NCBI GenBank assembly: GCA_018857735.1
Contig: JABMCL010000629.1
Span: 655,001-719,000 of the forward strand
Origin: Alviniconcha marisindica
Taxonomy: Eukaryota; Mollusca; Gastropoda; Provannidae
Reading direction: 5' to 3'
DNA: 64,000 nucleotides
The notes beneath the pieces were generated by a model. The model had not been told where the DNA came from. It did not search any database and was given only the letters and a program-made list of their open reading frames with translations. This document shows, piece after piece, positions 1 to 26,100 of this stretch. Positions within the stretch are counted from its first letter, which is position 1, and each line of letters opens with the position of its first letter. Position numbers and translations under genes: made by a program.

Positions 1-170
1 TGTTGTGTGTGTGTTGTGTGTGTGTGTGGTGTGTGTGGTGTGGTTGTGTGTGTGTGTGTGTTGTGTGTGGTGTGTGTGTGTGTGGTGTGGTGTGTGTGGT
101 GTGTATGTGTGTGTGTGTGTGTGGTGTGTGTGTGTGTGCGCATATGTGTTTGTGGTGTGTGTGTGTGGTT

Positions 171-249
<79 letters not shown>

Positions 250-480
250 GTGTGTGGGTGTTGGTGGGTGGGGGTCATGCATGCATGTGTGTGTGTGTGT
301 GTGGTGTGTGTGTGTGTGTGTGTGTGTGTGTGGTGCTGCGTGCGGTGTGTGTGTGTGTGTGTTGTGTGTGTGTGTGTGGTGTGTGTGTGGTGTGTGTGTG
401 TGTGTGCATTTGTGCATGCATGCACGTGCATGAGTGCATGTGTGCGTGTGTGTGTGTGCGTGTGTACGTGTGTGTGTTTT
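1..480. repeat. Complex (TG)n microsatellite in GSS intron 10
   Basis: Almost uninterrupted TG dinucleotides with TGG, CG and ATG interruptions, running to the GSS exon 10 donor. All reading frames are open only because the repeat lacks stop codons; no coding content is credible. Confidence 0.95.
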
Positions 481-489
481 TGCACCCAC

Positions 490-14472
<13,983 letters not shown>

Positions 14473-14812
14473 GGTGACAGCTGCTTTCTCAGTCTACCCC
14501 TACCAGCACAATCAGCACAGATTACCTGGAACACAGCATTCAGATTATCTATAAAAAAAATAGATTATTTTTTTTATAGGAAATTTGTAAGCACCCTACA
14601 TATCAACAATATTCAAACAGCTCAATGTACATACACTTGTAAGCAAGAACAGTAACACCATGCTACATGATAACATGCTACAAGTTAAAACAAAAAACAA
14701 ACAAAAAACATCCATTCAGTGCCTTGCATGTGCACGCGCACATGTGCACACGCACACACGCACATGAACATCACTAAGCTCTGTATAGTCGGAATGCATG
14801 TGTGTGCAGGTG

Positions 14813-14814
<2 letters not shown>

Positions 14815-14894
<80 letters not shown>

Positions 14895-14905
14895 TGTGTG
14901 TGTGT

Positions 14906-14991
<86 letters not shown>
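14815..14991. repeat. (GT)n microsatellite in the divergent promoter
   Basis: About 175 nt of GT with one TAT and one GGT interruption between the two divergent genes. Alternating purine-pyrimidine sequence, Z-DNA-prone. Confidence 0.97.
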
Positions 14992-14993
<2 letters not shown>

Positions 14994-15080
14994 CTTGGAA
15001 GGTCAGTCAGTCAGTGCGCTGAACTTTTGTTTTAAAGAAAACTTAAGTGGATAGAGAAAATCGTAGTAATAATGACAAAG

Positions 15081-15121
15081 CACATACACACGCGTGCGCG
15101 CGCGCATGCACTCGCACACAC
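15081..15121. promoter_or_regulatory. Alternating CG/CA tract, Z-DNA-prone
   Basis: Reads cacatacacacgcgtgcgcg and on into cgcgcatgcac, a run of alternating purine and pyrimidine with a CG-rich core, about 340 bp upstream of the IPO4 start codon. Confidence 0.6.
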
Positions 15122-15356
15122 GTCTCACTTGTTTCTACCGAGGAATGGCAGCGACGGTGACACTATTTCGTTTGGATCGTCTCTAAAATTCACTCTGGAC
15201 ACTCCGGTGTCTCGATGTCGGCTAATCTGATTTGCAAGTCACCCAAAAATTTACTGCGCATGTCATCATGCACATTCGCCTCACTCTATCTACTCTGTAG
15301 GATTTGTCTGCGTGTATATTTATTGTAAAGAAATAGCACACTTGCACTTTCGATTT

Positions 15357-15367
15357 TGCTGAGTCAT
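15357..15367. promoter_or_regulatory. NF-E2/NRF2-type antioxidant response element
   Basis: TGCTGAGTCAT matches the NF-E2/Maf consensus TGCTGAGTCAY exactly; the reverse strand reads TGACTCAGC, matching the antioxidant-response core TGACnnnGC. It is about 95 bp upstream of the IPO4 ATG in the promoter shared with GSS. GSS is an established NRF2-class target in other animals; function here is inferred. Confidence 0.55.
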
Positions 15368-15458
15368 TGTGCAGCTTGATGAAAATACGATTTCCGAATG
15401 ATACTATTTGAGGATCTGTCGCCACTTTCGATTACGCATCTTCCGTTGATCTCCGAAA

Positions 15459-15524
15459 ATGGCGGCATCCTTGGAAGCTATTTTGGCGGGCCTTCTTGTG
15501 CCTGATAACAACGTAATTCAAGAG
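15459..15524 (+). CDS. IPO4: IPO4 exon 1
   Basis: Twenty-two codons, MAASLEAILAGLLVPDNNVI then QE, donor GTGAGC, phase 0. The ATG lies in GAAAATGGCGGC, a YY1/TISU-like context. Confidence 0.88.
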
Positions 15525-16854
15525 GTGAGCACTTGGTATTGTTGTACTATTGTAGTTTTATAAGAAGGCGCAAAAAATGTGTGATTTGCGTGGCTGACTG
15601 TGTTTGCGATCAGGTTTTTTTGCTTCTGTTGACGTCTGCTGTCTACCAACCCGCACGTGGTGTAGATCGTCTGCGAATTTTTGCAGACGGCTTTATCGAG
15701 ATTTCTGTCAGTAGTTTTGCACAGTCTTTCAGACTTTTGAGACCAGTTTTGTTTGCAGCGTGGCTTGAGACACGAGTGATTAGCTCATGGCTTTACTACT
15801 ACTATTAACTATACTACTTTACTAGTTACTATACTGTTGTGTACTACTTGTACTGTTGTAGTACATTATAAAGTTTATGGTATAATAGTATACATCATTA
15901 CAAAACATGTATGGATAATTTATAACCTTTGACTAGACTAAGCCAAGGGTGCATTTACAGTTTGTACCATCAGGCAATGAGTCATGAGAGTACACACACC
16001 AATTATTGAATTAACGTGAACCCTGTGATGACTAGATGAGCCTGCATAATTTACATTAACTGATTAAGGTGAAGCACTGAGTGAACTGAGACTGAGTCTG
16101 AGATGACAGTTCCACTAGTACTGTAGTAGTACTAGACACTAGTAGTACATATTACACAGGGTCATCACACATCACAGGTTGTGTATTAAGTGGTAATTCC
16201 TACTGGCATTTGAGTTTTTATCAGCTAAGAGTAAGATCAGCATAATTATATAATATGGGGATAAAATTAGCAGTCAGCTATACCACTTTTATCAGGTAAT
16301 ATTTAATTGACCAGTTCACAAAACAAGCCGCAAAAGCCCCAGCACAGTAAAGTAGTGTGTGTACTGTGTGTGAATGTACTATGTAGTGTGAGTACTGCAT
16401 GTGATTGTGAATGTAGTGTATGTACTGTGTGTGAATGTGTGTACATGATCTACATCACTACATGTATACATGTACTGTGTGTTCTAGAACTTCTACTCTA
16501 AACAGGGGCAGGAGCTGGTTGTTTGCTACTGCTAATACTGTGTAATAGTAATAGAGCTCATAGCACTAGTAGTACTTTACTGTACTAGTCTACTAGACTA
16601 TTACTAGTATTAGTACAGTAGTGGTAGTATTTCGACAGCCATGTATCTGACTGGTTACAGTTTTATGTCACTTAAACTTACAGAGCTTAGTTATCTGACC
16701 GGTTTCCATGAACCACTTTCAGTTTCCTACGTTATAATTTATAGATCTATGTCCTTTGTCACACCGGCTTGAAAAATGTCTAGTGCAGTCACTGTCACTA
16801 TCATTTGTCATAGTCAATAGTCACAGACTCATAGTCATACCTCCCTCCCTCCCT

Positions 16855-16913
<59 letters not shown>

Positions 16914-19364
16914 GACACACATACTTCAATCATTCCTAACTGAGTAACTCCTAAAACCAAAGGATTTGGGCTGTTACTGACTCAGTGACTGAAAAATGAC
17001 AGGATCTGATTCTGTGCAAGCAATAAATTAATAATGCAAAAGAAACATCAATGTTGATTCAGCAGCTTAATTAATTTACAGAATACTGGCAAACTGAAGG
17101 AAGCATTCAAAGATCCAGCTACTCTGCCAGCTCTGTGTCATCTTCTGGGAACTTCTGATAATGCCCAGGTAGGTCTGGCCCTTTGGGCAATGTCATACTG
17201 AGACAAACTGACACTGCTGCTGTGAGTGTGATTGTGACAGTATGCTTTTGTGACGTGTTATTTCATTGGCCATGTTGATACAATGATAGTCATAACATCA
17301 TAATAATTCTTAATATGCTATATTATAATTTGTCATCATAATTATTTATGAATTTAACTTTTAAGTTTTGATTTTTTTTACTTAAGAAAATAAGAAAAAG
17401 CAGACGAACTCATGAACTTCATGAAGTCACTGCCACTGCGGAAGGTTATGGGTGCAGATCTGTCCGTCAGAACTGTGTGTCTGATGTTTCGGCAGTGACT
17501 GGGTCCAGTCAATGACCATCTCCTCCCCAGAGGTGGGAGTGCTGTGGGCCCAGTGGGATTGGTAGGATCACATGCCTCAGTTACATTGTCTTATCTACTT
17601 CCATGCATTTGCTCAGTCCATATCTTTAGCTCGGGTTAGCTGACCAACACTATGGGTGCCACTTTTCTTTGTACTGGTTCACAATTACATTGGGATGTTA
17701 ATTTAATTATTACATCAAAGTCAGTTGCTGCTTTTAGTGATTATACCATTTTTGGAGAGAGAGAGAGAGAAGAATATTTTCAGACTGTCACCCTCACAGC
17801 TTATGACAAAAATCATGGTCTTTACATTTCCTTTTACTGGTTTACAAAATTGCGGTTGGATATTAGTTATTATGTCCCTGTCTGTGCTGTGTCAGTACTG
17901 TTTGTGTTGTGTCACCGTCTGCTTGTTAATGTTATTCACTGCACAGACAGTAACTAATATTCCACTGTATTTTTTTACCGTCACTGTTATTAGGGCTGTG
18001 CATTATTTGCAGGTACGGCAGTTAGCAGCTGTGCTGATTCGTCGCAAGATTCAGAAGTCAAAGCAGTGGAATGCTCTGACTCAGGATGTCAGACAGGGGT
18101 AAGAAAAGCTGCTTCTGATGAGATGTTGATGAGAATGATGATACATCTTCTGAATTTCACTGATTCAGTGAGTGACCCATTGACTGACCGAGTACTCTGT
18201 GTGCATAGGAAAGTTTGTTGAATAATTACAAAAAACGTTTAGAAAACTTGGTAAGACTAAGACAGAGACAAAATAATTCAAAGTATAGTTACAATAGACC
18301 CCTTTTGTTTATGTCTCTGTCGCACAACAACAGCCAATCAAAGTTGACTCCAAAAGTTCTTACAACTCCTCCAAAGCGGACGTAGAGTGAAATGTGCTGA
18401 TACTGACTTCGTGCGTGCTGAGATTTGACCAGGCTGAATCATTTTGGAAGCCCACAGACTTAGTAAAATTTCCAGTTCATTCAATCCATTGACTGAGAAA
18501 GAAGCTCAAGCACCGTGGCTGGCCCCGTTGTTTGTTATTATGTATAATATACAGCTATATTTTTCAGGGTGAGTCGGGGGGGGCATTTACTGATTTAGTG
18601 TATGCCATCACAAGTGTGTACGATCCATCTATGTGTGTGTGTGTTGATGTGCGTGCGGATACAGGTGTATGTGTGTGTGGGAACGTGCATGGAAACTGTG
18701 AACATGTGTGTGTGTACAATCATAGAGTCTACGTGTGTGTGTGTGCACGTAAAGGCAATTCTGTGAGTGCGAGGGTGTTTGTGTTTCAGTGTGTGTTAGT
18801 TTCACTTTGTATAAGTATGTGTAGTGAATATGCTGTTGATTTTTAGATGAGAATGAGTATGCATTCCATGCATTTAACTAAATGATAAAGCTCTTTGAGT
18901 CGCCGAAACATGCACTGTAAACTCCATATTATTATTAATACCGGTTATATAATTATATCATGGTTCAAACATCAGGCAGAGTTTGGCATTTCAGTTCGAT
19001 GTGTGATGCCGCAGTGAGGAATAAGTATTGAACCTCAACAGAGAGATAGGTTAGGGTTGATCCCCCCTCCCCCCCCCCCTTTTTTTTTTCCTTCCCTGTT
19101 TTATCAATTCTGTGCAATTGAGGCTTAATCTGTGGTTGTCCTCATTATTTATTTGCTGCAGACTATAATAATAATAATAATGGAAATTTGTAAAGCGCCT
19201 ACCCTGCGGCTCAAAGCGCTGAACAAGCATACACACATAATGTACGTCGAGATGTAAAATGTTATCCAAAAAAAGAAAAAAGAATGTATATATATATATA
19301 TATAGATATATAGATATATAGATATATATATCGACGAGTGTTCAAGCGTGATTATGCAAAAGAT

Positions 19365-19440
<76 letters not shown>

Positions 19441-20038
19441 GTTTGGTGGTGCCTTTACCATTAGGCATGTTGGTTGATTTGTCAGGTCAAGCCAAGTACT
19501 TCTTTGTTCCATTAAAGGAACAAGTAAAACAGAAAACAAAAAGTTGAAAAACATTTATTTATTTTTTTCTAATAAAAAGAGAAGAAAGGAAAACGACCCT
19601 GTATAAATAATTTAAAATTTAATAGAGCTCAACAACAGACAGGCAATATTGATATCATAAACATTATTAAACAGAATAATACTGGTTACAGAAATGTGCT
19701 GTAAAATAAACAGTATGACACCAATTAATATGATTAATAGGCTATATATATATACTCAGCACAAGTATAATCACTATTCTCATCCTGTCCGCCTTCGCAC
19801 CCACACCGATACACCATATCATTATCACCACTTCCCATCCACACACACACACATACATACCCCTACCCTGAAATCTCAGTTTCTCACACTGATGCACACC
19901 CATGCACAGAAGCGCGCGTGTCCACACACACAACTAATGGACCAAGGTAGCCTCATAAATTATTCTAAAACAGGATGAAAATAATGAAATTGGTGAAAGC
20001 TGTTACACAGGGAGAGGGAGCAAATTAGCCTAAAAGAT

Positions 20039-20112
<74 letters not shown>

Positions 20113-23100
20113 TAAAATTCAAGGTAAGACTAAGAGATCAGAAATTAACGGTCTCAACACAGAAACACACTCACCTTCACATGCACACTACACTGACGCA
20201 TCCTTGCAAAACAGCCTAAATAATGCAATCACACACCCGCCTCCCTCACGCACACACATTCTCTCATTCTAACAACAGTGATTATTATATTAATTTTTTA
20301 TATATATATATATGTTTATAGTATATACACTGTAGTAATTAAGTGCACAGCTAGTACAGTGGAGTAAGATGGAAAAGGGGAAAAAACGGGGGGGGGGGGG
20401 GGGGGGGGGAATCATTCTTAACAGATTAGGGATCATTCTTGAGTCAGCGCTGATTGCGCTATTTTGTCTTGTTACTGAAACTAAAGAACAGACGTTCTGC
20501 AGAATTGCTATCCTTTATTCGACCAGTGGTGCAGTGGATTACACAGCAGTGATCTTTTCCACCCATCTTTTCACCGTGAAATGCGAGATTTTCACTACTA
20601 CTAGTACTAGGGAAATACAGCTATGTGTTCGGCCAGCAACCCAGCTGACGCATTCCCCCCAACTTCTGGCAAATCGCGTACACCAGTCCATTGCACATGC
20701 GCAGAGATTTAAGTGAAAGGGGTCTATTGGTATCACTATCGTACATGTATGGGGAGATAATCTGATTTAAAAAAATAAATAGTCAGACTCGGCAATGGCT
20801 TAGAAGTAACTGCTTTGACTTCAGCAAGGAGATAATTATCGTTTTCTGCCTTCTGTTACTGTGGAAACCTTAATATTGGGCTTTTGAATTTCCCTCTTTG
20901 CAGTTTAAATTCAGTTTAGAAGTAAAACAGCATAATAACAAATTTAAAATATAATAAAATCAAGGTATCAGTCTCATTGTCACAGTATCAGACACTTGCA
21001 TCACAGTCATAGTAGATATGATAATAATGAAAGTAAGTAGCCCAGCAATAATGACATAATGAAATTGCATATTGTAAATCATGTAAAAGTAACAAATCCC
21101 CTTCCTCCCCCCCCCCCCCCACCCCTCCCCCCCCCCCCCCCCTCCCCTCCCCTCCCCCCCTTCCCCATCCAAAGAAATCAAAATGATGTACTGTGTATTG
21201 ATCTGTTTTCAGTATTCGAGACAATGTGTTGCAGCTTCTGCTTCGGGAACCTGAGTGAGTGGCTTTGTTTTTGTACGAGTTTTCAGGGTGGTGTTTGTTC
21301 TTTCCTTTAGCAATACCTAGATTTTTTCACTAATTAAGTACCAATTTAAACTTTACAAACATACAGGCTGTAGTACTAGTAGCATCATCAGCATAACCAG
21401 TAACTCCTGACCGAAGACTGTGGCTGTGATAAATTTCCGTTTGCTCTTAATCAGTTGGTGGGAATTAAACTGTTTAAAGTTACTGTGCATTAACCCCTTC
21501 ACTGCCCCGGCTTGTAAAAATTCCTGGCAGAAAGATGCATGCACATGCCTGCAAACAACATATTTTCCGGTCCTATAACATAGCTACTTTCAATGCTATG
21601 TGTTTTGATGAAAATCCTTTCACATGCCAGTGCCGAAAAGGCTTAAGGGTTTTGAATTTTGCATTATCAGATTTTTTTAAGTGACATCATGGCAGTGAAG
21701 GGGTTAATTTAAATTAAACTCAGAAAGATCTTGGGGTTGGGGGAGAGCTTAATAAAAAGAACCCTTTAAGAAAAAGCAAATTTGCATCTGATTTTGTTTC
21801 AGGGGTCAGGAGAAAGAATGATGTACCCTTGTGCAATTTTTGTAAATGTGTTGCTGTTGCATTGTGTTGAAAGGCGAGGTGTTCGAACCTCCATTGCTTC
21901 CCTGGTGGGCACAGTGGCCAAACACGATCTGCCCAGCAACGCCTGGCCACAGCTGTTTGAGTTCCTTCTCACCTACACCAAGAGCTCCGACCCTGCTCAG
22001 TGTGAAGTGAGTATGCTGTGCAGTTGAAGCATCACTGTCTATATTATATGAGGACTTGTGGAGTTGAAACATCACCACCTATATGAGGACTTGTGGAGTT
22101 GAAACATCACCACCTATATGAGGACTTGTGGAGTTGAAACATCACCACCTATATGAGGACTTGTGGAGTGCATTTGGACGTAATTAGAGTGTGGATGCTT
22201 TTGACAAATTTATTTGTAGTGCACAACATCGCTCTCTCTGCAGCCGATCATGCTAGACATCTGGCGCATGTTTCTGGGAAATTGAATTAGACTTGGAGGA
22301 CCATATACACTACACTCAAAATCAAATTACAATGCTTAAAATCTGATTTTGCTACACTTAAGTTTAGTGAAGGGTTGGCAGCTCTGGGAGTTCAAGCATC
22401 ACCACCTATATGAGGACTTAACAGGCATTGGGATGATAGATTACAGATCTTGTTTGGGTCAAAGGTCACAGCACAGGCCAGTACTTTTAAAGTTGTTTTT
22501 TTTGCTGTCCAGATTGTGAAGAGCTTTTAATGTTGTATGCGTATAGAACTGCTGACTTCTTTCTCAAATAAGGAGGTGCATATCCCAGGCGGTGATGCTT
22601 CTGGCGCATAGGATCATTAGAAGGGTTAGGGTCATGATGGGAGTAAAACATAGTGATAGTGGGCCCAGGGAGTAAGCCGGTCAGGTTAATTAATTAATTT
22701 GTTGTAGATACCTTTTATAATTGCTTTTATTAGAGCAGACATTTTTGTGAGTTCGACCTCGTATTGAGGACCGGTAATTTTGATGTAACTTGTGCAGCTT
22801 TGATGTTGGTTTGATTTCTCATGCATTTATTTATCAGTGCCTTTTTACCCCAGTGTTTGCTGTTCTAATTTAGTGGTGTTTTATGATTGGCGTAAACATG
22901 TGATGGGTGTACTTGTTACCACGAAGCAGTCTTAATCCTAGCACAATTGTATTGAAACTTGGCAATACAGTTGTATATTTAGAGCTTTATCAGTTTATGG
23001 GCCAGGCATATGGCTGGTGCCATGTGAAACTGCTGCTGTCTTGGCGCAAGTTCTGTGTACACCTTTCATCCATGCACCAGTTTACAGTGTCACTTCATTC

Positions 23101-26100
23101 AAAGCCACATAGGTAGGGTGTATGTGTGTTTGGCTTTCAGTTTGTGATCAGTTTGTCTTTTTTGAGGATGTTTGTTTGGTACACAGTGTTGGAAGACGAG
23201 GTGTATGTTGGACATCCTGGCATCATGTATGTTTTCTGTCCACAGCTGGGGATGTTTGTTTGGCACACAGTGTTGGAAGACAAGGCGTATGTCGGACAGC
23301 CTGGCATCATGTATGTTTTCTGTCCACAGCTGGGGATGTTTGTGCTGTACACAGTGTTGGAAGACAAGGTGTATTTCAGGCAGCCTGGTATCACGTCTGT
23401 TTTCTGTCCACATCTAGGGATGTTTGTGCTGTACACAGTGTTGGAAGACAAGGCGTATTTCAGACAGCCTGGCATCACGTCTGTTTTCTGTCCACAGCTG
23501 GGGATGTTCGTACTGTACACAGTATCTCAGATGGCGACAGATCAGCTGAAGCCCCACCTGGTATCCATGCTGCAGTTGTTGAACGAAAAGCTGAATGACA
23601 CGCAGAACTACATGGTGCCCTACTATGCCATCAGGTCAGTGATTGCTGGCGCCAGTCAGTGTCCAGGTCTGACCCCTTGATGTGGCTAAATGCATGACTC
23701 CTTTCACAGGACATGTTGCATTTAATAATAGTGTCATGAGAATATGGTGAAACCCCTTTAACATAGCAAGGCAGCTGGGACTATCACAGTTGCTTCTTTT
23801 TAAGTGTACTTCATTGTAAAAGAATTAATTACCAACAGGTAGCGTGATGGACAGAAACAGCATGTAAATAATACTTAAAAAATTAATGCTAAAGTACTAA
23901 AACAAAATGTTAAAGCAATTGCAGACCATTTGGTTCCAGTATATAAAACAGTCCTTTGGGTTTTGGAGCTTTCAGATACTTCTGGTGCTGACACATTTTG
24001 GGGGTACTTTCAAAGTACCAGTTTCTCTAAGAACCAGAAGTTAGCGGTCCTTTTCTTCCTTTGGAAATTTGATGTAGTCATTAATCCACAGATGTGTTCT
24101 TTCCTCAGGACTATGTCTGAGTTGGTTTTCTTCGTTGGGGATGCAGAAGGCGTAAGTAATAAGAAAACTCGGGTTTTATTACTTTTAACTTACAGGCAGA
24201 TTACTTTTTTTTATTACCTTCTGATTTATGGAGGGGTGTCTTGTAACTGAATCATAAGGGTTAAAATATAATTATGCTCATGTATATTTATTATTTTATT
24301 ATTTTTGTGTGTGTATTTCTTTTTTTCTTTTTCTTTTTCCTTGACAAGCTTAACATCTTGTTTTTCCAGTTTCTGTCTCAAGATCTCTTATTCTTGTTTT
24401 TATTCAGCCAGAATCATTTGTTATGTTATCCAACAGCAGGATGTTTTTGTCATCAGTTGTGCAAATTGGGCTACAATTATGGCACTTTGTCATCACTTAC
24501 CACATTGAATGTCCTCCAGTTTTGTGCTTTGGTCATCATTTGTTGTGTGGAGTCTAAATCCAGCAGTGAAGTATTTTGTTCAAATTGTTGTTCCAGAAAC
24601 TCATTCAGGGCGCAATACCACAAGTGATGACCGTAATACAGCAGTTGACCGGAGTTGATGAGGTTTGTGTGCAAAGTGCATGGGTGCTTTTCCTTGGATA
24701 TCATCTATCATAGATTCATACAGATTCCATGTTAACTCTTAGTCTTAGCATCCTATACCACACTGTTCTGCATGTATGCATCAATCCTGAACCACATGAA
24801 ACTGCATTGCATCTACTAAATTTAGATTTTCTTCAACCCCAAAGAGAAGATTTAGTTCACTTCCAGAATATCTACATTGTTCTTTTCACTGGAGGTTCAT
24901 TTCGTGCTTTTTTGTTATTTTTTTCACTGCCGCTATTTTAAAAAAATTACCACGCTTTTTTTGTGAAAGATAGAGGCCAGTGCTTCTGATGGTGATGAAG
25001 CATTTTGTAATATGATCAATCAGCTTTTGCATGAAAGAGAGTTAGGACTGAGGACTGACAATCAATGATGTGACAGTTTAAATAATGAATACTAGTGATT
25101 TCTCTGACCCTGGTTCCATCAGCATTTCCTTAGAGGATGACAACACTGTTTCAAAAAATGAACAGCTAAATATGCAAGATCATGACACTTACGATTTTGT
25201 TAATGTGATCATAGTTCATGGTGAAATAAACACCACTATCCAGTTAATAGATCTGGATCTGCCGTATTGGGTGATTCAGGCAGGGTTGTTAACTCCCTTG
25301 ACTTTTGCCCAGCATTGCTTAAGTCCCTTGGCTGCTTTTACTTCCGGTGCGTACTTTCTTCACAGTGGAAGGCGGTGACAGTGAATTTCCGAAATTTACA
25401 CTGCCAACATTAAAGGCATTTTTGGAAGCCTGTAGTCATAATGTGTCTGGCAATAAGCAATAACTTGTTGCTCGTGCTATAGGATGCCCCAAAACGCATT
25501 TTTTTCTATGAACTCGCGATCTTCTGGTCAGCCAAAAACAACGCAAAGACACTTTTTTTTCACCCTCCATCCCCTTTCCACAATATTTTTTGCAACTGCA
25601 ACAGTATTAGCATTTGTACTGCTTCGCGATTCTAGGTTCAACTTCCACTGTTACACACAGCGTGAAGCAATGCCTACTCAAAAATCGGCCCGGAAGTGCA
25701 CTGCGACTTCTTGTGCGAAAGATTACAAAGCGCATTCACTCTAGCAAACCAGCTTCGCTGAATCGCCCAAGAGCATGCCTGCCTTTTTTGTTGTTTTGCT
25801 TTCCTTTTCTTCGTTCATGGTGGTTTGTGTCTGTTTTCAGGAGAAGGCTTGTGAGGCCCTGGAGCTGTTTGATGAACTGCTGGAGACAGAAGTGACCATC
25901 ATTGTTCCGCACCTCAAGCCCTTCCTTCAGTTCTGTCTGCAGGTAACTGTACCCAGGGCCTGGGGAACTGCACAGAGTTGGGGGAAAGACCAGTCCAGCG
26001 AAACCCTTTCAAGTCCACCCCGTGGTGGTCTTGGAAAAGGGGTTGATTTACGTACAGTTATGAAGGGATGGGTTTCAAAAAGGTGGTCTCCAAAGAGGTG

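Larger units (their letters stand above)
14473..15458. promoter_or_regulatory. Divergent GSS / IPO4 promoter region
   Basis: 986 bp separate the GSS and IPO4 start codons, which point away from each other. The IPO4-proximal part, about 15120-15458, is free of repeats and holds an NF-E2/NRF2-type site, ETS-like CTTCCG motifs (for example 15440-15445) and an NRF1-like ctgcgcatg near 15255. On the minus strand a donor-like GTGAGA at about 15128 and an acceptor-like GCAG at 14481-14482 could bound a GSS 5'-UTR intron holding the (GT)n tract (inference). No TATA box is assignable. Confidence 0.7.
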
